From Oenococcus kitaharae (GTDB lineage Bacteria > Bacillota > Bacilli > Lactobacillales > Lactobacillaceae), in contig NZ_JANJQP010000001.1 in assembly GCF_025758695.1 (NCBI RefSeq), positions 372,001 through 436,000 on the forward strand: DNA of 64,000 nucleotides, given 5' to 3'. Shown in pieces: positions 27,830-37,886 of the stretch. The translations under genes were made by a program, and so were the position numbers. Numbering within the stretch: the first letter of the stretch is position 1; each line of letters starts with the position of its first letter. The notes below the pieces were generated by a model that saw nothing but the letters and a program-made list of their open reading frames with translations, was not told the DNA's origin and made no database searches.

Positions 27830-29127
27830 GATTCCTCCAAACCTATCCGTTCAAATATTTTATCGACATTGCGCAGATGATAGTGATAATCAAAAGCGTC
27901 GTCGATTTCTGCTTGAGTCAAAATTTTTGTTACTTTGCTATCCCCTTCGACCAGATCCTTGAACATCTTGTGTTCGTCCCAGGAACGGGCTGTCAAAGGC
28001 TGAATTGTGTCGTAAGCTTCTTCTCGGCTCAGGCCTTTATCGATCAGCTTCAACAGCAGACGCTGCGAATAAATCAGGCCGTAAGTCCGATGCATGTTGG
28101 CCTTCATCGTCTCCGGGAAGACGGCTAATTTACTGAGGATGCTGGTAAAACGCTGAAGCATGTAATCGATCAGGATCGTCGTGTCTGGCAGGATAATCCG
28201 TTCGGCCGATGAATGGGAAATATCGCGTTCATGCCACAAAGTAATATCGTCCATGGCTGTCTGCATGTGACCGCGAATCACGCGGGCCAGGCCTGTCATG
28301 TTTTCCGAGCCGATTGGATTTCTTTTATGCGGCATTGAGGAAGAACCCTTTTGGCCGGCCGCAAAATTCTCTTCGACTTCATGAATTTCTGAACGCTGCA
28401 GGCCGCGAATTTCCGTGGCAAAATTCTCAATTCCGGTCGCAATTAAGGCAATGTCATTAATGTAAGCCGCATGCAGATCACGCGGCAGGACTTGAGAAGC
28501 AATCGGCTGAGGCGTTAAGTCTAATTGGGCCATGGCGTCTTCCTCGACAGACATGGGAATATTAGCAAAAGTCCCGACAGCACCGGATAATTTGCCCGTC
28601 TCTAGTGCTTTAGAGGAGATATTAAAACGCTGGATGTTTCGCAGGGTCTCTTCATAATAACGTGCCACAACCAAGCCAAAAGTCGTCGGCTCAGCTTGAA
28701 CACCGTGTGTCCGGCCCATCATGACAGTCTTTTTGTATTTCAGCGCCATGACCTTGATTTGTGCCAGATAGGCAGCTAAATCTTTTTTGATGATTTGATT
28801 AGCTTGTTTTAAACGCAAACCTTGAGCTGTATCGACGACATCAGTGGAGGTCAAGCCAAAATGGATCCAGCGTTTTTCTGGACCCAAAGATTCTGATAAA
28901 TCACGCGTAAAAGCGACAACATCATGATGCGTCTGTGCTTCGATCTCTGCGATTCGGTCAACATTGAAATGTGCCTTAGCGCGAATGGCATTCACGTCAG
29001 CTTGTGGAATCGCGCCATAATTGGCCCAAGCCTGATCAACGGCAATTTCAACTTCCAGCCAGGTCTGGTACTGATTCTGCAGTTCCCAGACGGCGCCCAT
29101 CTCCGGATTCGTATATCGATCAATCAT
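27826..29127 (-). CDS. purB: adenylosuccinate lyase
   Basis: 433 residues. Cleaves SAICAR to AICAR and adenylosuccinate to AMP, thus serving both IMP synthesis and the AMP branch. The fumarase/aspartase signature [11 protein letters not shown] is near residue 262, [13 protein letters not shown] near 139 supplies the catalytic His, and [12 protein letters not shown] is near 92. It overlaps purA by 4 bases. Confidence 0.97.
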   Translation of the reverse strand: MIDRYTNPEMGAVWELQNQYQTWLEVEIAVDQAWANYGAIPQADVNAIRAKAHFNVDRIAEIEAQTHHDVVAFTRDLSESLGPEKRWIHFGLTSTDVVDTAQGLRLKQANQIIKKDLAAYLAQIKVMALKYKKTVMMGRTHGVQAEPTTFGLVVARYYEETLRNIQRFNISSKALETGKLSGAVGTFANIPMSVEEDAMAQLDLTPQPIASQVLPRDLHAAYINDIALIATGIENFATEIRGLQRSEIHEVEENFAAGQKGSSSMPHKRNPIGSENMTGLARVIRGHMQTAMDDITLWHERDISHSSAERIILPDTTILIDYMLQRFTSILSKLAVFPETMKANMHRTYGLIYSQRLLLKLIDKGLSREEAYDTIQPLTARSWDEHKMFKDLVEGDSKVTKILTQAEIDDAFDYHYHLRNVDKIFERIGLEES

Positions 29128-30434
29128 GCGGTATGCATCGCCTCTCTACCGTCAGACCACAGGTCTTTTAGCAAGTGCGTCTGTTCGGCATGCGGGCCGA
29201 CAGCAAAGCTCAAAAGCGGCCGGTTCAATAATTCGGAAATCCGTTTTAAATAATTTTGTGCATTGACTGGCAGATCTTCAAAATGCGCGTCATCACTAAT
29301 ATCTTCCGACCAGCCCGGCAGCGTCTCATAGATCGCAGTCGCGCCTTTTAGCAAACGCAGATTGGCTGGGAAATTGTCAATACGCTGGCCGTCTTTTTCG
29401 TAGGCAACCGCGATTTTAACTTCTTTTAAGCCGGAAAGCACATCCAATGAATTAACTGCTAATTCCGTGATGCCGGCAACTAAAACGGCATGACGCAAAG
29501 CAACTGTGTCCAGCCAGCCGATCCGGCGGGGACGCTTAGTAATAACGCCGTATTCGTGACCGATTTCGCGGATATGGCTGCCCATTTCGTTTTTCAATTC
29601 GGTCGGGAAAGGCCCTTCGCCGACACGCGAGGTATAAGCTTTGACAACGCCGGCAACTTCATGGATTTTATCCGGGCCGACACCTGTGCCAACAGCAGCA
29701 CCGGCACCAACGGGATTTGATGAGGTGACAAAAGGATAAGTACCGTGGTCGATATCCAGCATGACGCCCTGAGCGCCTTCAAAGACGATCCGCTTGTTTT
29801 CCCGCGTCAATTCGTCCATGAGAACCGTGACATCCGTCACATATTTGGCTAGTTCTTTTCCGTAGGCGCTGTATTCGTTATAAACAGTCTCATAATCAAA
29901 AGGCTGTCCGCCGTATAATTTCGTAATTTCATTATTCTTTAAAGGCAGCACTTGTTTTAGTGCTTCGGCAAAGGCTTCTGGATCAATTAAATCCACCATG
30001 CGAATGCCCTGCCGATTGATTTTATCAGCGTAAGTCGGGCCGATGCCCTTTTTCGTCGTACCGATACGGCCGCCGCTGGCTTCTTCTGCCAAGCCGTCCA
30101 AGGCAATATGATATGGCATAATCACCTGTGCTCGATCCGAAATGCGCAAGCCGGATAGATCAATACCGCGCTCCGACAAGCCTTTCATTTCTGTCAGTAA
30201 TTCTTTTGGATTGACAACTTCACCGTTGCCGATAATTGCTAAATGTTTGGGATTGATGATACCCACCGGCAGCGCCGACAATTCGAATTTATTGCCGCCA
30301 TGATATACCGTATGACCCGCGTTATCACCACCTTGATAGCGGGCGACTGCGTCAGCCGTTTGGCAAAACAAGTCAACAACCTTGCCTTTGCCTTCGTCTC
30401 CCCATTGCGATCCTACTACGACAATTCCAGCCAT
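29124..30434 (-). CDS. purA: adenylosuccinate synthetase
   Basis: 436 residues. Joins IMP and aspartate with GTP to adenylosuccinate. The N-terminal GTP loop [14 protein letters not shown], the IMP-site HTVYHGG with catalytic His, [32 protein letters not shown] in the middle and [11 protein letters not shown] further on are conserved. AGGAG precedes the ATG. It is first in its unit and follows guaB across a terminator that leaves almost no room for a conventional promoter. Confidence 0.97.
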   Translation of the reverse strand: MAGIVVVGSQWGDEGKGKVVDLFCQTADAVARYQGGDNAGHTVYHGGNKFELSALPVGIINPKHLAIIGNGEVVNPKELLTEMKGLSERGIDLSGLRISDRAQVIMPYHIALDGLAEEASGGRIGTTKKGIGPTYADKINRQGIRMVDLIDPEAFAEALKQVLPLKNNEITKLYGGQPFDYETVYNEYSAYGKELAKYVTDVTVLMDELTRENKRIVFEGAQGVMLDIDHGTYPFVTSSNPVGAGAAVGTGVGPDKIHEVAGVVKAYTSRVGEGPFPTELKNEMGSHIREIGHEYGVITKRPRRIGWLDTVALRHAVLVAGITELAVNSLDVLSGLKEVKIAVAYEKDGQRIDNFPANLRLLKGATAIYETLPGWSEDISDDAHFEDLPVNAQNYLKRISELLNRPLLSFAVGPHAEQTHLLKDLWSDGREAMHTA

Positions 30435-30460
30435 AAAATCTCCTAAAGTTCTAAATAATC

Positions 30461-30488
30461 AAAAAAACACGTCGTTGTTCTCGACGTG
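30461..30488 (-). terminator. terminator or attenuator between guaB and purA
   Basis: A 7-bp perfect stem CACGTCG / CGACGTG (30468-30474 and 30482-30488) is followed by seven T residues on the minus strand, only 26 bases before purA. Confidence 0.85.
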
Positions 30489-30507
30489 AATTACTATATG
30501 CGATTAG

Positions 30508-30519
30508 AACACGAACGTT
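30508..30519. promoter_or_regulatory. PurBox-like site before purA
   Basis: AACACGAACGTT is shared exactly, in the opposite orientation, with the palindrome before purE. The core ACGAAC matches the PurR box of lactococci. It lies between the guaB stop and the terminator, about 75-85 bases from the purA ATG. Confidence 0.45.
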
Positions 30520-30520
30520 A

Positions 30521-31669
30521 TCAAATCCGGACGTAATTTGGGGCAGCTTTTGTAATATGGACATCGTGCGGGTGAGATTCGATCAAACCAGCATTTGTAA
30601 TCTGGACAAATTCAGCTTTTTCGATCAGATCTTTGATGTCGGCAGAACCTGTGTAACCCATGCCGGCACGGATGCCGCCAAGGTCTTCAAAGATCACGTC
30701 GTCGACAGTGCCTTTATATGCAGTCACGGCTTCGATACCTTCAGGAACCAGTTTGTTGACCTCTTTGACTTCGCCTTGGAAGTAACGGTCTTTAGAACCA
30801 TTCTGCATAGCTGCCATGGATCCCATGCCGCGGTAAGTTTTGTATTGTTTGCCATCTTCGCCTGTGATCACTTCACCAGGTGCTTCTTTGGTGCCGGCCA
30901 ACATCGAGCCCAGCATGACAGCATTGCCACCGGCAGCAATCGCTTTGACAATATCGCCGGACCACTTCATACCGCCATCAGCGATGATTGTCTTGCCATA
31001 ATCAGCTGCAGCTTGGGCAGCATCGGTAATGGCTGTAATTTGCGGAACGCCAACACCGGCAACAACACGCGTCGTGCAGATCGAACCAGGACCGATACCG
31101 ACTTTGGCAACATCAGCACCGGCATCGAATAAGGCTTTGGCACCAGATTCAGTGGCGATGTTGCCGCCAATAATATTCAAGGTTGGATAAGCGCTGCGGA
31201 TGTCACGGATTTTTCTTAAAACACCAGCCGAATGACCGTGAGCTGAATCAACGACGATGGCGTTTGCACCAGCTGAGACTAAAGCGGTGACGCGGTCTAA
31301 GGTATCGTTTGTCACACCAACACCAGCCGCAACAATCAGCTGGCCCTTTGAATCAATAGCAGCATTGGGATACTTGTTTAAATCAACTGCCGTGGCCTTG
31401 ACTTTGGCGACTTCAGCAGCTTGATCTGCGATCAGCATGTTCTTGTGAATCACGCCCATGCCGCCATTTAAAGCCAATTGCGCGGCCATGGCGTGTTCTG
31501 TGACTGTATCCATAGCTGCGCTTAGAATCGGGATATTCAAGTGCAGAGTCGGTGTCAGGTCAGTACCCAGTTTGACTTGGTCAGGTGTCACATCTGAAGC
31601 GGCCGGGATCAGCAGAACATCGTCAAAAGTCAATCCGAGTTTCTTATATTTGTTTGAAAAATCTGTCAT
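30521..31669 (-). CDS. guaB: IMP dehydrogenase lacking CBS domains
   Basis: 382 residues. Oxidises IMP to XMP with NAD, the first step of the GMP branch. The barrel is complete: [10 protein letters not shown] at the start, DSAHGH, the catalytic loop GPGSICTTR with Cys198, [20 protein letters not shown] and the EG/YKG flap. The usual tandem CBS (Bateman) module of about 110-120 residues, normally inserted after about residue 90, is replaced by some 20 residues, so allosteric control by purine nucleotides through CBS domains is absent. Expression is instead under a guanine-type riboswitch. GAGGAT precedes the ATG. Confidence 0.95.
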   Translation of the reverse strand: MTDFSNKYKKLGLTFDDVLLIPAASDVTPDQVKLGTDLTPTLHLNIPILSAAMDTVTEHAMAAQLALNGGMGVIHKNMLIADQAAEVAKVKATAVDLNKYPNAAIDSKGQLIVAAGVGVTNDTLDRVTALVSAGANAIVVDSAHGHSAGVLRKIRDIRSAYPTLNIIGGNIATESGAKALFDAGADVAKVGIGPGSICTTRVVAGVGVPQITAITDAAQAAADYGKTIIADGGMKWSGDIVKAIAAGGNAVMLGSMLAGTKEAPGEVITGEDGKQYKTYRGMGSMAAMQNGSKDRYFQGEVKEVNKLVPEGIEAVTAYKGTVDDVIFEDLGGIRAGMGYTGSADIKDLIEKAEFVQITNAGLIESHPHDVHITKAAPNYVRI

Positions 31670-31690
31670 ATTATCCTCACGTTTATATAC

Positions 31691-31734
31691 AAAAAGGCAT
31701 TCGCAGAAAGCTTCAAGAAGTCCCTGCGGATGCC
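31691..31734 (-). terminator. riboswitch-controlled terminator before guaB
   Basis: On the minus strand GGCAT-C-CGCAG pairs with CTGCG-A-ATGCC (31734-31724 with 31706-31696), followed by TTTTT. The 5' arm (31732-31724) can alternatively pair with CTGTGGATG (31754-31746), which shares bases with riboswitch stem P1. Confidence 0.85.
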
Positions 31735-31751
31735 AAAAAGAGCTACATCCA

Positions 31752-31811
31752 CAGATAGTCCAGCATAGGTGCTGGGTAGAAACTGTCAGCCATTATCCGA
31801 CGATATACCTG
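31752..31811 (-). promoter_or_regulatory. guanine-type purine riboswitch aptamer
   Basis: Read on the minus strand: P1 CAGGTA / TATCTG, P2 GTCGG / CTGAC closing loop ATAATGG, J2/3 AGTTTCTACC and, after P3, GGACTAT. Consensus elements of the purine riboswitch are the TTTCTACC junction and an L2 ending in TGG. The C in GACTAT occupies the discriminating position (C74), giving guanine or hypoxanthine rather than adenine. P3 (CCAGC / GCTGG) carries a loop of only about 6 bases instead of the usual 7-base kissing loop. With the downstream antiterminator and terminator it should switch guaB off when guanine is abundant. Confidence 0.85.
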
Positions 31812-31825
31812 CTTGATTGTTATTT

Positions 31826-31853
31826 ATCTTACCAAAGATCAGTAAAAAAGCAA
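31826..31853 (-). promoter_or_regulatory. promoter candidate for guaB leader
   Basis: Minus-strand TTGCTT (31853-31848), a 16-base spacer and TAAGAT (31831-31826), placing the start about 10 bases before riboswitch P1. Confidence 0.5.
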
Positions 31854-31881
31854 CAGCTAAATTGGCCGAGAATGCCAAATC

Positions 31882-33162
31882 TTAATGCTGCCGTGAAAAA
31901 TTTTTCTGGAAATCGGCCAATTGATAACCGATATCATGACGATAAGTCAGTTTTAAATGTGCCTGATCTAAATATTTATAAATTTTTTCTTGTGCCGCCA
32001 GCATTGTCGCAGCGTGCACCACGATCGTCGCCACACGTCCGCCAGTCGATAGGAATTGCTGGTCGGATTTGCGAACAGTTGCATAATCAATCTCAAAACC
32101 ATCCGGCAAGTCTGCTAACAATGGCGTTGGAAAGCCCGGCTGAACATCTTCAGGATAACCCGGAGCCGCGATATCAACGCCCAAATACACGTCTTGATCT
32201 TGCCAAGCTGCCTGAGCCGTTTTGCCAGCAAGCAGATCTGAGATCAATTCGTAAAAATCCGAGGTCAGCTGAGGCAGAATCACCTGTGTCTCTGGATCGC
32301 CAAAACGCACATTGAATTCGACGACTTTAACACCAGTCTGCGTCAACATCAAGCCGGAATACAAGACCCCGACAAAAGGCGTCTGATTAGTGGCCATGGC
32401 GCGGATTGTCGGCAGAATAATTTTGTCTGTCGTATCCTGTAAAACGTCTTCCGGCAGCTGCAGCATCGGGCTGTAGGCACCCATTCCGCCAGTATTAGGC
32501 CCTTTGTCCGCGTCAAAACGGCGTTTGTGATCCTGAGCCGCTGGCAAGTTAACGATTTGTCCATGACTGCCGACTAAGGTAAACATGGAAAACTCTATCC
32601 CAGACATGAAGTCTTCGATTAACAGGCTTTCGGCAGGATTTTTGCTGTAGATGTCAGTGAGTTTTGCAGCAGCTTCTTGACGCGTTTTGATAATTGAAAC
32701 ACCCTTGCCGGCCGCTAAACCGTCTAGCTTAAAGACAAGCGGCAGCTGTTTGCCAGCCACGATTTTTTCAGCAGTATCCAAGGAATTGACTGTCTCATAA
32801 GCTGCCGTCGGTGCCTGGGCTAATTGCAGGATTTTTTTTGCGAATGTCTTGGATCCTTCTAATTGAGCAGCCGCTTTATTTGGCCCGAAAATGCGTAGGC
32901 CGGCTTGTTGAAAAGCATCAACGACGCCCAAAACCAGCGGCTCTTCACTGCCCACAAAAGTTAAGTCGATCTGTTCTTTTTTCGCCAGAGCGACCAAACC
33001 AGGCAAATCATCCAGGGCCACGGACGCAGTCTGGATGCCAGGCTGAATCATGCCGTCATTGCCAGGTGCAACAATCACAGTGTCGACATGTTTGCTTGTC
33101 AGAAATATTTTGGCTAGGCTATGCTCGCGAGCACCTGCGCCAATGATTAATACTTTAGCCAT
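31882..33162 (-). CDS. purD: phosphoribosylamine-glycine ligase
   Basis: 426 residues. ATP-grasp enzyme joining phosphoribosylamine and glycine to GAR. The N-terminal VLIIGAGAREHSLA, the ATP-binding FKLDGLAAGKGVSI near residue 143, DHKRRFDADKGPNTGGMGAYSP and EFNVRFGDPETQ near 277 are diagnostic. AGGAGG precedes the ATG. It is last in the IMP-synthesis operon, and the guaB leader begins within about 60 bases of its stop; only a weak TTGGC / GCCAA hairpin lies between. Confidence 0.96.
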   Translation of the reverse strand: MAKVLIIGAGAREHSLAKIFLTSKHVDTVIVAPGNDGMIQPGIQTASVALDDLPGLVALAKKEQIDLTFVGSEEPLVLGVVDAFQQAGLRIFGPNKAAAQLEGSKTFAKKILQLAQAPTAAYETVNSLDTAEKIVAGKQLPLVFKLDGLAAGKGVSIIKTRQEAAAKLTDIYSKNPAESLLIEDFMSGIEFSMFTLVGSHGQIVNLPAAQDHKRRFDADKGPNTGGMGAYSPMLQLPEDVLQDTTDKIILPTIRAMATNQTPFVGVLYSGLMLTQTGVKVVEFNVRFGDPETQVILPQLTSDFYELISDLLAGKTAQAAWQDQDVYLGVDIAAPGYPEDVQPGFPTPLLADLPDGFEIDYATVRKSDQQFLSTGGRVATIVVHAATMLAAQEKIYKYLDQAHLKLTYRHDIGYQLADFQKNFSRQH

Positions 33163-33185
33163 GACTAATGAGCCCTCCTTTTGTG

Positions 33186-34715
33186 TTAGTGGCGGAAATG
33201 CCGGCGGTGTGAAAAGACGAGGACGACGCCCAATTTGTTTGCCATGGCAATTGAATCTTTGTCTTTAATCGAGCCACCGGGTTCGACAATCGCAGCAATG
33301 CCCTTGCCAGCTGCGTAAGAGACAGAATCATCCATCGGGAAAAAGGCATCAGAAGCCAGGACAGCCTTTGAGAAATCTGGTTTCGCCTCAGCATGTGCAA
33401 TCGCAATTTTCACAGAATCAATACGGTTGGGCTGCCCGGCACCGATACCTAAAGTCTGACTGTCGGTTGCGACGAGAATGGCGTTGGATTTAACATGTTT
33501 GACAGCTTTTTGAGCGAAAATCAAAGCTGAAATCTGCTCGGCGGTCGGTTGTTTTTCCGAAACGACCTCTAGGTCAGCATCTTCTTCGACGACATCATCC
33601 ATTTCCTGAGCCACAGCACCGCCCAAGACAGAAGTCACTTCGATTTCTTTAGGCAGCTTATCGGCGATTGGCAGAGACAGCAAACGCAGATTCTTCTTTT
33701 TGGCCAGCATGTCAAAAGCTTCGGGCGTAAAACTCGGCGCAATAATGATTTCCAGGAAAATCGCGTGCATTTTTGTCGCAGTGGCCAGATTAATTTCACG
33801 GTTGGCAACGACGATCCCGCCGAAAATCGAGATATCATCAGCCGCAAAAGCCTTGTCCCAGGCCTTTTCAATCGTGTCGGCCTGACCGATACCAGCCGGA
33901 TTCATATGTTTGAGTGTCACGACAGTCGGCTTCCGATTGAATTCCAGAATCGTTCTCAAGGCAGCGTCGGCATCTTTGATATTGTTATAGCTGAGTTTTT
34001 TACCGTGCAGAATTTTAACCTGCAGAATCGAATATGGCGTCGGAATTGGATTGGCATAAACGGCCGCTTTTTGATGCGGGTTTTCACCGTAACGCAGATC
34101 GAAATCTTTTTCGTAGGTCAAAGTGAGTTTTTCCGGGAAGGCTGTCTTTGACAAATAGGACGCGATCAAAGCATCGTAAGCTGCCGTGTGACGAAAAGCC
34201 TTGGCTTGCAATGTCCGGCGCAGGTCGTCAGTGATTTGGTTTTCTGAAATGGCCGTTAAAACAATGGCATAATCCTCCGGGTCAACGAGTACCAGGACAT
34301 CTTTGGCGTTTTTGGCCGCCGAACGAATCATCGAAGGCCCGCCGATATCAATGTTTTCTATCGCCTGATCGTAAGTCGCGTTGGGATTGCTGACAGTTTC
34401 TTTAAATGGGTATAGATTAACGGCAACAAGGTCAATCGGCGTGATATCCAGCTCTTTTAAAGTCGCCATGTGATCAGCGTCTTCTTGTTTGGCCAACAAA
34501 GCCGCATGGACAGCCGGATGTAAAGTCTTGACACGACCATCAAGAATTTCCGGAAAATGGGTGATCTCTGTAATTGATTTGGCCGCAATACCCGCTTCCT
34601 GCAGTGTTTTTAAAGTGCCGCCCGTGGAAATCAGCTCGTAATCGTTTTCAACCAGTCCCTTGGCAAAATCGACGAGGCCTGTCTTATCTGAAACACTCAA
34701 CAATGCTCTTTTCAT
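33186..34715 (-). CDS. purH: bifunctional AICAR formyltransferase / IMP cyclohydrolase
   Basis: 509 residues. Performs the last two steps to IMP. The N-terminal cyclohydrolase part has [27 protein letters not shown] and GRVKTLHP; the formyltransferase part has [23 protein letters not shown] and, at the end, [19 protein letters not shown] with [10 protein letters not shown] and the final HRRHFRH. It overlaps purN by 4 bases. Confidence 0.97.
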   Translation of the reverse strand: MKRALLSVSDKTGLVDFAKGLVENDYELISTGGTLKTLQEAGIAAKSITEITHFPEILDGRVKTLHPAVHAALLAKQEDADHMATLKELDITPIDLVAVNLYPFKETVSNPNATYDQAIENIDIGGPSMIRSAAKNAKDVLVLVDPEDYAIVLTAISENQITDDLRRTLQAKAFRHTAAYDALIASYLSKTAFPEKLTLTYEKDFDLRYGENPHQKAAVYANPIPTPYSILQVKILHGKKLSYNNIKDADAALRTILEFNRKPTVVTLKHMNPAGIGQADTIEKAWDKAFAADDISIFGGIVVANREINLATATKMHAIFLEIIIAPSFTPEAFDMLAKKKNLRLLSLPIADKLPKEIEVTSVLGGAVAQEMDDVVEEDADLEVVSEKQPTAEQISALIFAQKAVKHVKSNAILVATDSQTLGIGAGQPNRIDSVKIAIAHAEAKPDFSKAVLASDAFFPMDDSVSYAAGKGIAAIVEPGGSIKDKDSIAMANKLGVVLVFSHRRHFRH

Positions 34716-35302
34716 GCGGTAAATACTCCCTTTTCAATCAATTTTTTTAAAGTCTGCGGATAAAGCCGGTGCTCGACTTCGTGAATATGTGTTTCTACTT
34801 CGACTAAAGTCTCGCCATCTGCGATCGGAACGGCAGCCTGAGCAATAATTTTTCCTGAATCAACACCGCTATCGACGAAATGAATCGTCACGCCGGTCAC
34901 TTTCACGCCGTAATCAAAGGCGTCGGCGATGCCCTGGCGACCCGGAAAACTCGGCAGCAGTGCTGGATGGATGTTGATAATTTTATTTGGAAAGGCGGCT
35001 AGTAAATCTGGCCCGATGATGCGCATAAAACCGGCCAGCAAAATACCTTGGACCTGATCTTTATTGAGAATCGCCAGAATCGCCTTTTCGGCTGCAGATT
35101 TGTCTGGATAAGCTGAATATTTGATCACGCTGACTGCTACATTGTGTTTGGCGGCGCGGTCAATGACGGGAACGTGCGCGTGGTCAACAATCAGACGGAC
35201 AATTTGAGCTTGCGGCAATTCTTGCTCGATAAATGCTGCGAGTGCTGAAAAATTTGTGCCCTTTCCCGAAGCAAAAACAGCTAAGCGAATCGGCGCCGTC
35301 AT
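34712..35302 (-). CDS. purN: phosphoribosylglycinamide formyltransferase
   Basis: 196 residues from ATG 35302, chosen because it overlaps the purM stop as ATGA; an earlier TTG at 35317 has no ribosome-binding site. Transfers formyl from 10-formyl-THF to GAR. The N-terminal [24 protein letters not shown] near residue 86, [12 protein letters not shown] with the catalytic His near residue 104, and [14 protein letters not shown]-like sequence near 131 are all present. Confidence 0.95.
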   Translation of the reverse strand: MTAPIRLAVFASGKGTNFSALAAFIEQELPQAQIVRLIVDHAHVPVIDRAAKHNVAVSVIKYSAYPDKSAAEKAILAILNKDQVQGILLAGFMRIIGPDLLAAFPNKIINIHPALLPSFPGRQGIADAFDYGVKVTGVTIHFVDSGVDSGKIIAQAAVPIADGETLVEVETHIHEVEHRLYPQTLKKLIEKGVFTA

Positions 35303-36351
35303 GACTCCTGGCTCCAATCCGGCTGTCCGACAAATGTCAGGGCTTGATCGGACGCGGCCCTTTTTATTAGATGCCCGATTAGATAGGCCTGCTCGCCGAC
35401 AGCTTGTAGACTTTCTGAAACGACCGCCGCCTGATCAGGCGCCACAGCGACAACCAAGCCAATACCAAGGTTAAAAGTCCGCAACATCTCTGTGTCTGAT
35501 AATTGGCCAGCAGTCTGCAGGCGTTTGAAAATAGCTGGGATCGGCCAAGTCCCCCAGTGAATTTCAGCAGTAACATTGTCATTTAACATGCGCGGCAGGT
35601 TTTCCAGCATGCCGCCGCCCGTAATGTGAGCAGCCGCATGAATTCGATCTGCCTGCATTAACGGCAAGAGCGCTTTGACATAAATGCGCGTCGGCTTTAA
35701 TAATTCTGTCTGCAAATTAGGATCCAGCTGTGCCCAACTTAGGCCAGGATTTTTCATCAGCAGTTGGCGGACCAGCGAAAAACCATTTGAGTGTAATCCG
35801 TTTGATGCTAGACCCAGCAACACATCCCCTTCGGCCGATTGACTGCCGTCCAAAATCGCTGTTTTGTCGACAACGCCGACAGCAAATCCTGCCAGATCGT
35901 ACTCATTTTTGGGATACATATCAGCTAATTCGGCCATCTCGCCACCGATTAAAGCCATCCCAGCTTGGCGGGCACCATCAGCGATTCCGGCCACGATCTT
36001 GGCAACTTTGTCGGATTCAACGTGATCAATGGCTAAATAATCAAGCATAAACAAAGGCTTGGCGCCTTGGACGAGAATGTCGTTTGCCACCATGGCGACT
36101 AAATCCTGGCCGATACTGCCATGCAGATCGGCAGCCTGTGCCAACAATAATTTGGAACCGACACCGTCTGTGCCAGAGACGAGGACGGGATTTTTGTACC
36201 CTGCCGGCAGCTGGAAAAAAGAAGCAAAAGACCCGATGCCATCCAGTACGCCATCTGTATAAGTAGATTTGACTGAATCCATAATTTTTGTGACTGCGTC
36301 TTCGCCGGCTTTGATATCAACACCGGATTTGGCGTAAGCGTCCTCACTCAT
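35299..36351 (-). CDS. purM: phosphoribosylformylglycinamidine cyclo-ligase
   Basis: 350 residues. ATP-dependent closure of FGAM to AIR. The N-terminal AYAKSGVDIKAGEDAV, SGTDGVGSKLLLAQ near residue 60, LIGGEMAELADMYP and AAHITGGGMLENLPRML near 240 are family marks. AAGGAG precedes the ATG, and the gene overlaps purF by 8 bases. Confidence 0.96.
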   Translation of the reverse strand: MSEDAYAKSGVDIKAGEDAVTKIMDSVKSTYTDGVLDGIGSFASFFQLPAGYKNPVLVSGTDGVGSKLLLAQAADLHGSIGQDLVAMVANDILVQGAKPLFMLDYLAIDHVESDKVAKIVAGIADGARQAGMALIGGEMAELADMYPKNEYDLAGFAVGVVDKTAILDGSQSAEGDVLLGLASNGLHSNGFSLVRQLLMKNPGLSWAQLDPNLQTELLKPTRIYVKALLPLMQADRIHAAAHITGGGMLENLPRMLNDNVTAEIHWGTWPIPAIFKRLQTAGQLSDTEMLRTFNLGIGLVVAVAPDQAAVVSESLQAVGEQAYLIGHLIKRAASDQALTFVGQPDWSQES

Positions 36352-37876
36352 AGACAGCTCCTTCTTGTTTGGAAATAATCATGTTGCTGGTTAAGACAGA
36401 TTCAGCAGCCGGCTCTGGATCAAAGACAACCAGGCCAGCATCAGCTTTTGCCTGCAGAGACGGTGCGTAATCATAAATCGGTGACGGATAACGGCCGTCG
36501 AAATAGGCTGTCGTTAAACCGTTTCCCGGATAAGGCGTCTTGAGATTGATCGAATCAACCAAGCCTTCGACGGATAAAAAGGCCAGCGAATCAGCGTGAA
36601 TCATCTCAGTCATTTCTGCCAGCGTGTGGTTGGCAGCAAGCAATTCGTCGGTCGTTTGCATATCAACGCCGTAAAAAGACGGGTATTTAAAAGCTGGTGA
36701 GGCAATCCGGACATGCACTTCGCGCGCGCCGGCGTCTTTGAGCATCTGGATAATGTACATAGAGGTCGTGCCGCGAACGATCGAATCATCAATCAGCACA
36801 ATCGATTTACCTGCCACGACTTCTTTAACTGGCGACAACTTCATGCGGACAGCCCGTTCACGCCGATCCTGGTTAGGCTGAATAAAAGTCCGCGCGATGT
36901 ATTGATTTTTCACGAGGCCCATTTCGTTTGGCAGGCCGGCTTCTTCCGCGTATCCTTGAGCAGCCGACAGTGATGAATTTGGCACGCCGACAACCATATC
37001 AGCATTTGGGACTGGCTGTTCGATCGCCAGTCTGCGTCCCATGTGTTTGCGCGCCATGTGGACATTGACGCCGTAAATCGTCGAATCCGGCCGCGCGAAA
37101 TAGATATATTCCATCACATCGATATTCAGCGAAACATACTGCGTATAATGGTCGATTTGCAGGCCTTGATCGTTGATCGTCAATAATTCGCCGGGCTGAA
37201 TATCGAATAAAAATTCCGCCCCGGTCATCGTCAAAGCGGCTGTTTCAGAAGCCACGACATACTGGCCGCCAGGCAGACGCCCGACACAAAATGGCCGAAA
37301 ACCATGCGGATCCAAAGCGGCGTACATACCATCCGGCGTTAACAGCAGAAAGGCAAAACCGCCGCGCAGCTTTAATAACGATTCGGCAATTTTTTCTTTC
37401 ATCGTGCTTTTGTGCGAACGGCGGATCAGATGCAGCAGAATTTCCGAATCAGAAGAAGACTGGAAAATCGATCCGGAATCCTCCAGTTGTTTGCGAAGAG
37501 TCAGCGCATTTGTGATATTGCCGTTGTGAGCTAAAGCAATCTGATAGTCATTAAAGTGCACCAGATAAGGCTGAATGTTTTCAATCCCATGCGTGCCAGC
37601 CGTGGCATAACGCACGTGGCCAATCGCCGAAGTGCCTTTTAAGCTTTCGATTTTCTCCGGGTCACGGAAAACATCCGACAATAGCCCCAGTCCTCGCCGC
37701 TGCCACAAATGGCCGTGATCATTTGAAACAATCCCAGCACCTTCCTGACCGCGATGCTGCAAGGCGTGCATACCGTAAAAAGTTGTCTGCGCCGCATCCG
37801 GCAATCCCCAGACACCAAAGAGGCCGCATTCTTCATTCAATCCTTGTACATCAGTTGCTGCTTGCAATTTCGTCAT
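36344..37876 (-). CDS. purF: amidophosphoribosyltransferase
   Basis: 510 residues. Commits PRPP to purine synthesis. A 16-residue propeptide precedes the catalytic Cys17 (NEECGLFGVWG), which should be exposed by self-cleavage. The PRPP site VLIDDSIVRGTTS is near residue 367. The four cysteines that bind a 4Fe-4S cluster in Bacillus-type PurF appear missing (for example KYPSFYG and PYPGNGLTTAYF lack Cys). The cluster is therefore probably absent, as in other lactobacilli. It lies 10 bases after purL. Confidence 0.95.
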   Translation of the reverse strand: MTKLQAATDVQGLNEECGLFGVWGLPDAAQTTFYGMHALQHRGQEGAGIVSNDHGHLWQRRGLGLLSDVFRDPEKIESLKGTSAIGHVRYATAGTHGIENIQPYLVHFNDYQIALAHNGNITNALTLRKQLEDSGSIFQSSSDSEILLHLIRRSHKSTMKEKIAESLLKLRGGFAFLLLTPDGMYAALDPHGFRPFCVGRLPGGQYVVASETAALTMTGAEFLFDIQPGELLTINDQGLQIDHYTQYVSLNIDVMEYIYFARPDSTIYGVNVHMARKHMGRRLAIEQPVPNADMVVGVPNSSLSAAQGYAEEAGLPNEMGLVKNQYIARTFIQPNQDRRERAVRMKLSPVKEVVAGKSIVLIDDSIVRGTTSMYIIQMLKDAGAREVHVRIASPAFKYPSFYGVDMQTTDELLAANHTLAEMTEMIHADSLAFLSVEGLVDSINLKTPYPGNGLTTAYFDGRYPSPIYDYAPSLQAKADAGLVVFDPEPAAESVLTSNMIISKQEGAVYE

Positions 37877-37886
37877 GATTTCTCCA

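Noticed and set aside
30557-31132. 191-codon open frame on + opposite guaB
   Set aside because: Antisense shadow of the conserved IMP dehydrogenase barrel; no own start signals.
31860-31882. terminator between purD and guaB (TTGGC / GCCAA)
   Set aside because: Only a 5-bp stem with a weak TTTA tail; too poor to call.
31458-32315. 285-codon open frame on + across guaB, its riboswitch and purD
   Set aside because: It runs antisense through two conserved genes and a structured leader; composition is not protein-like.
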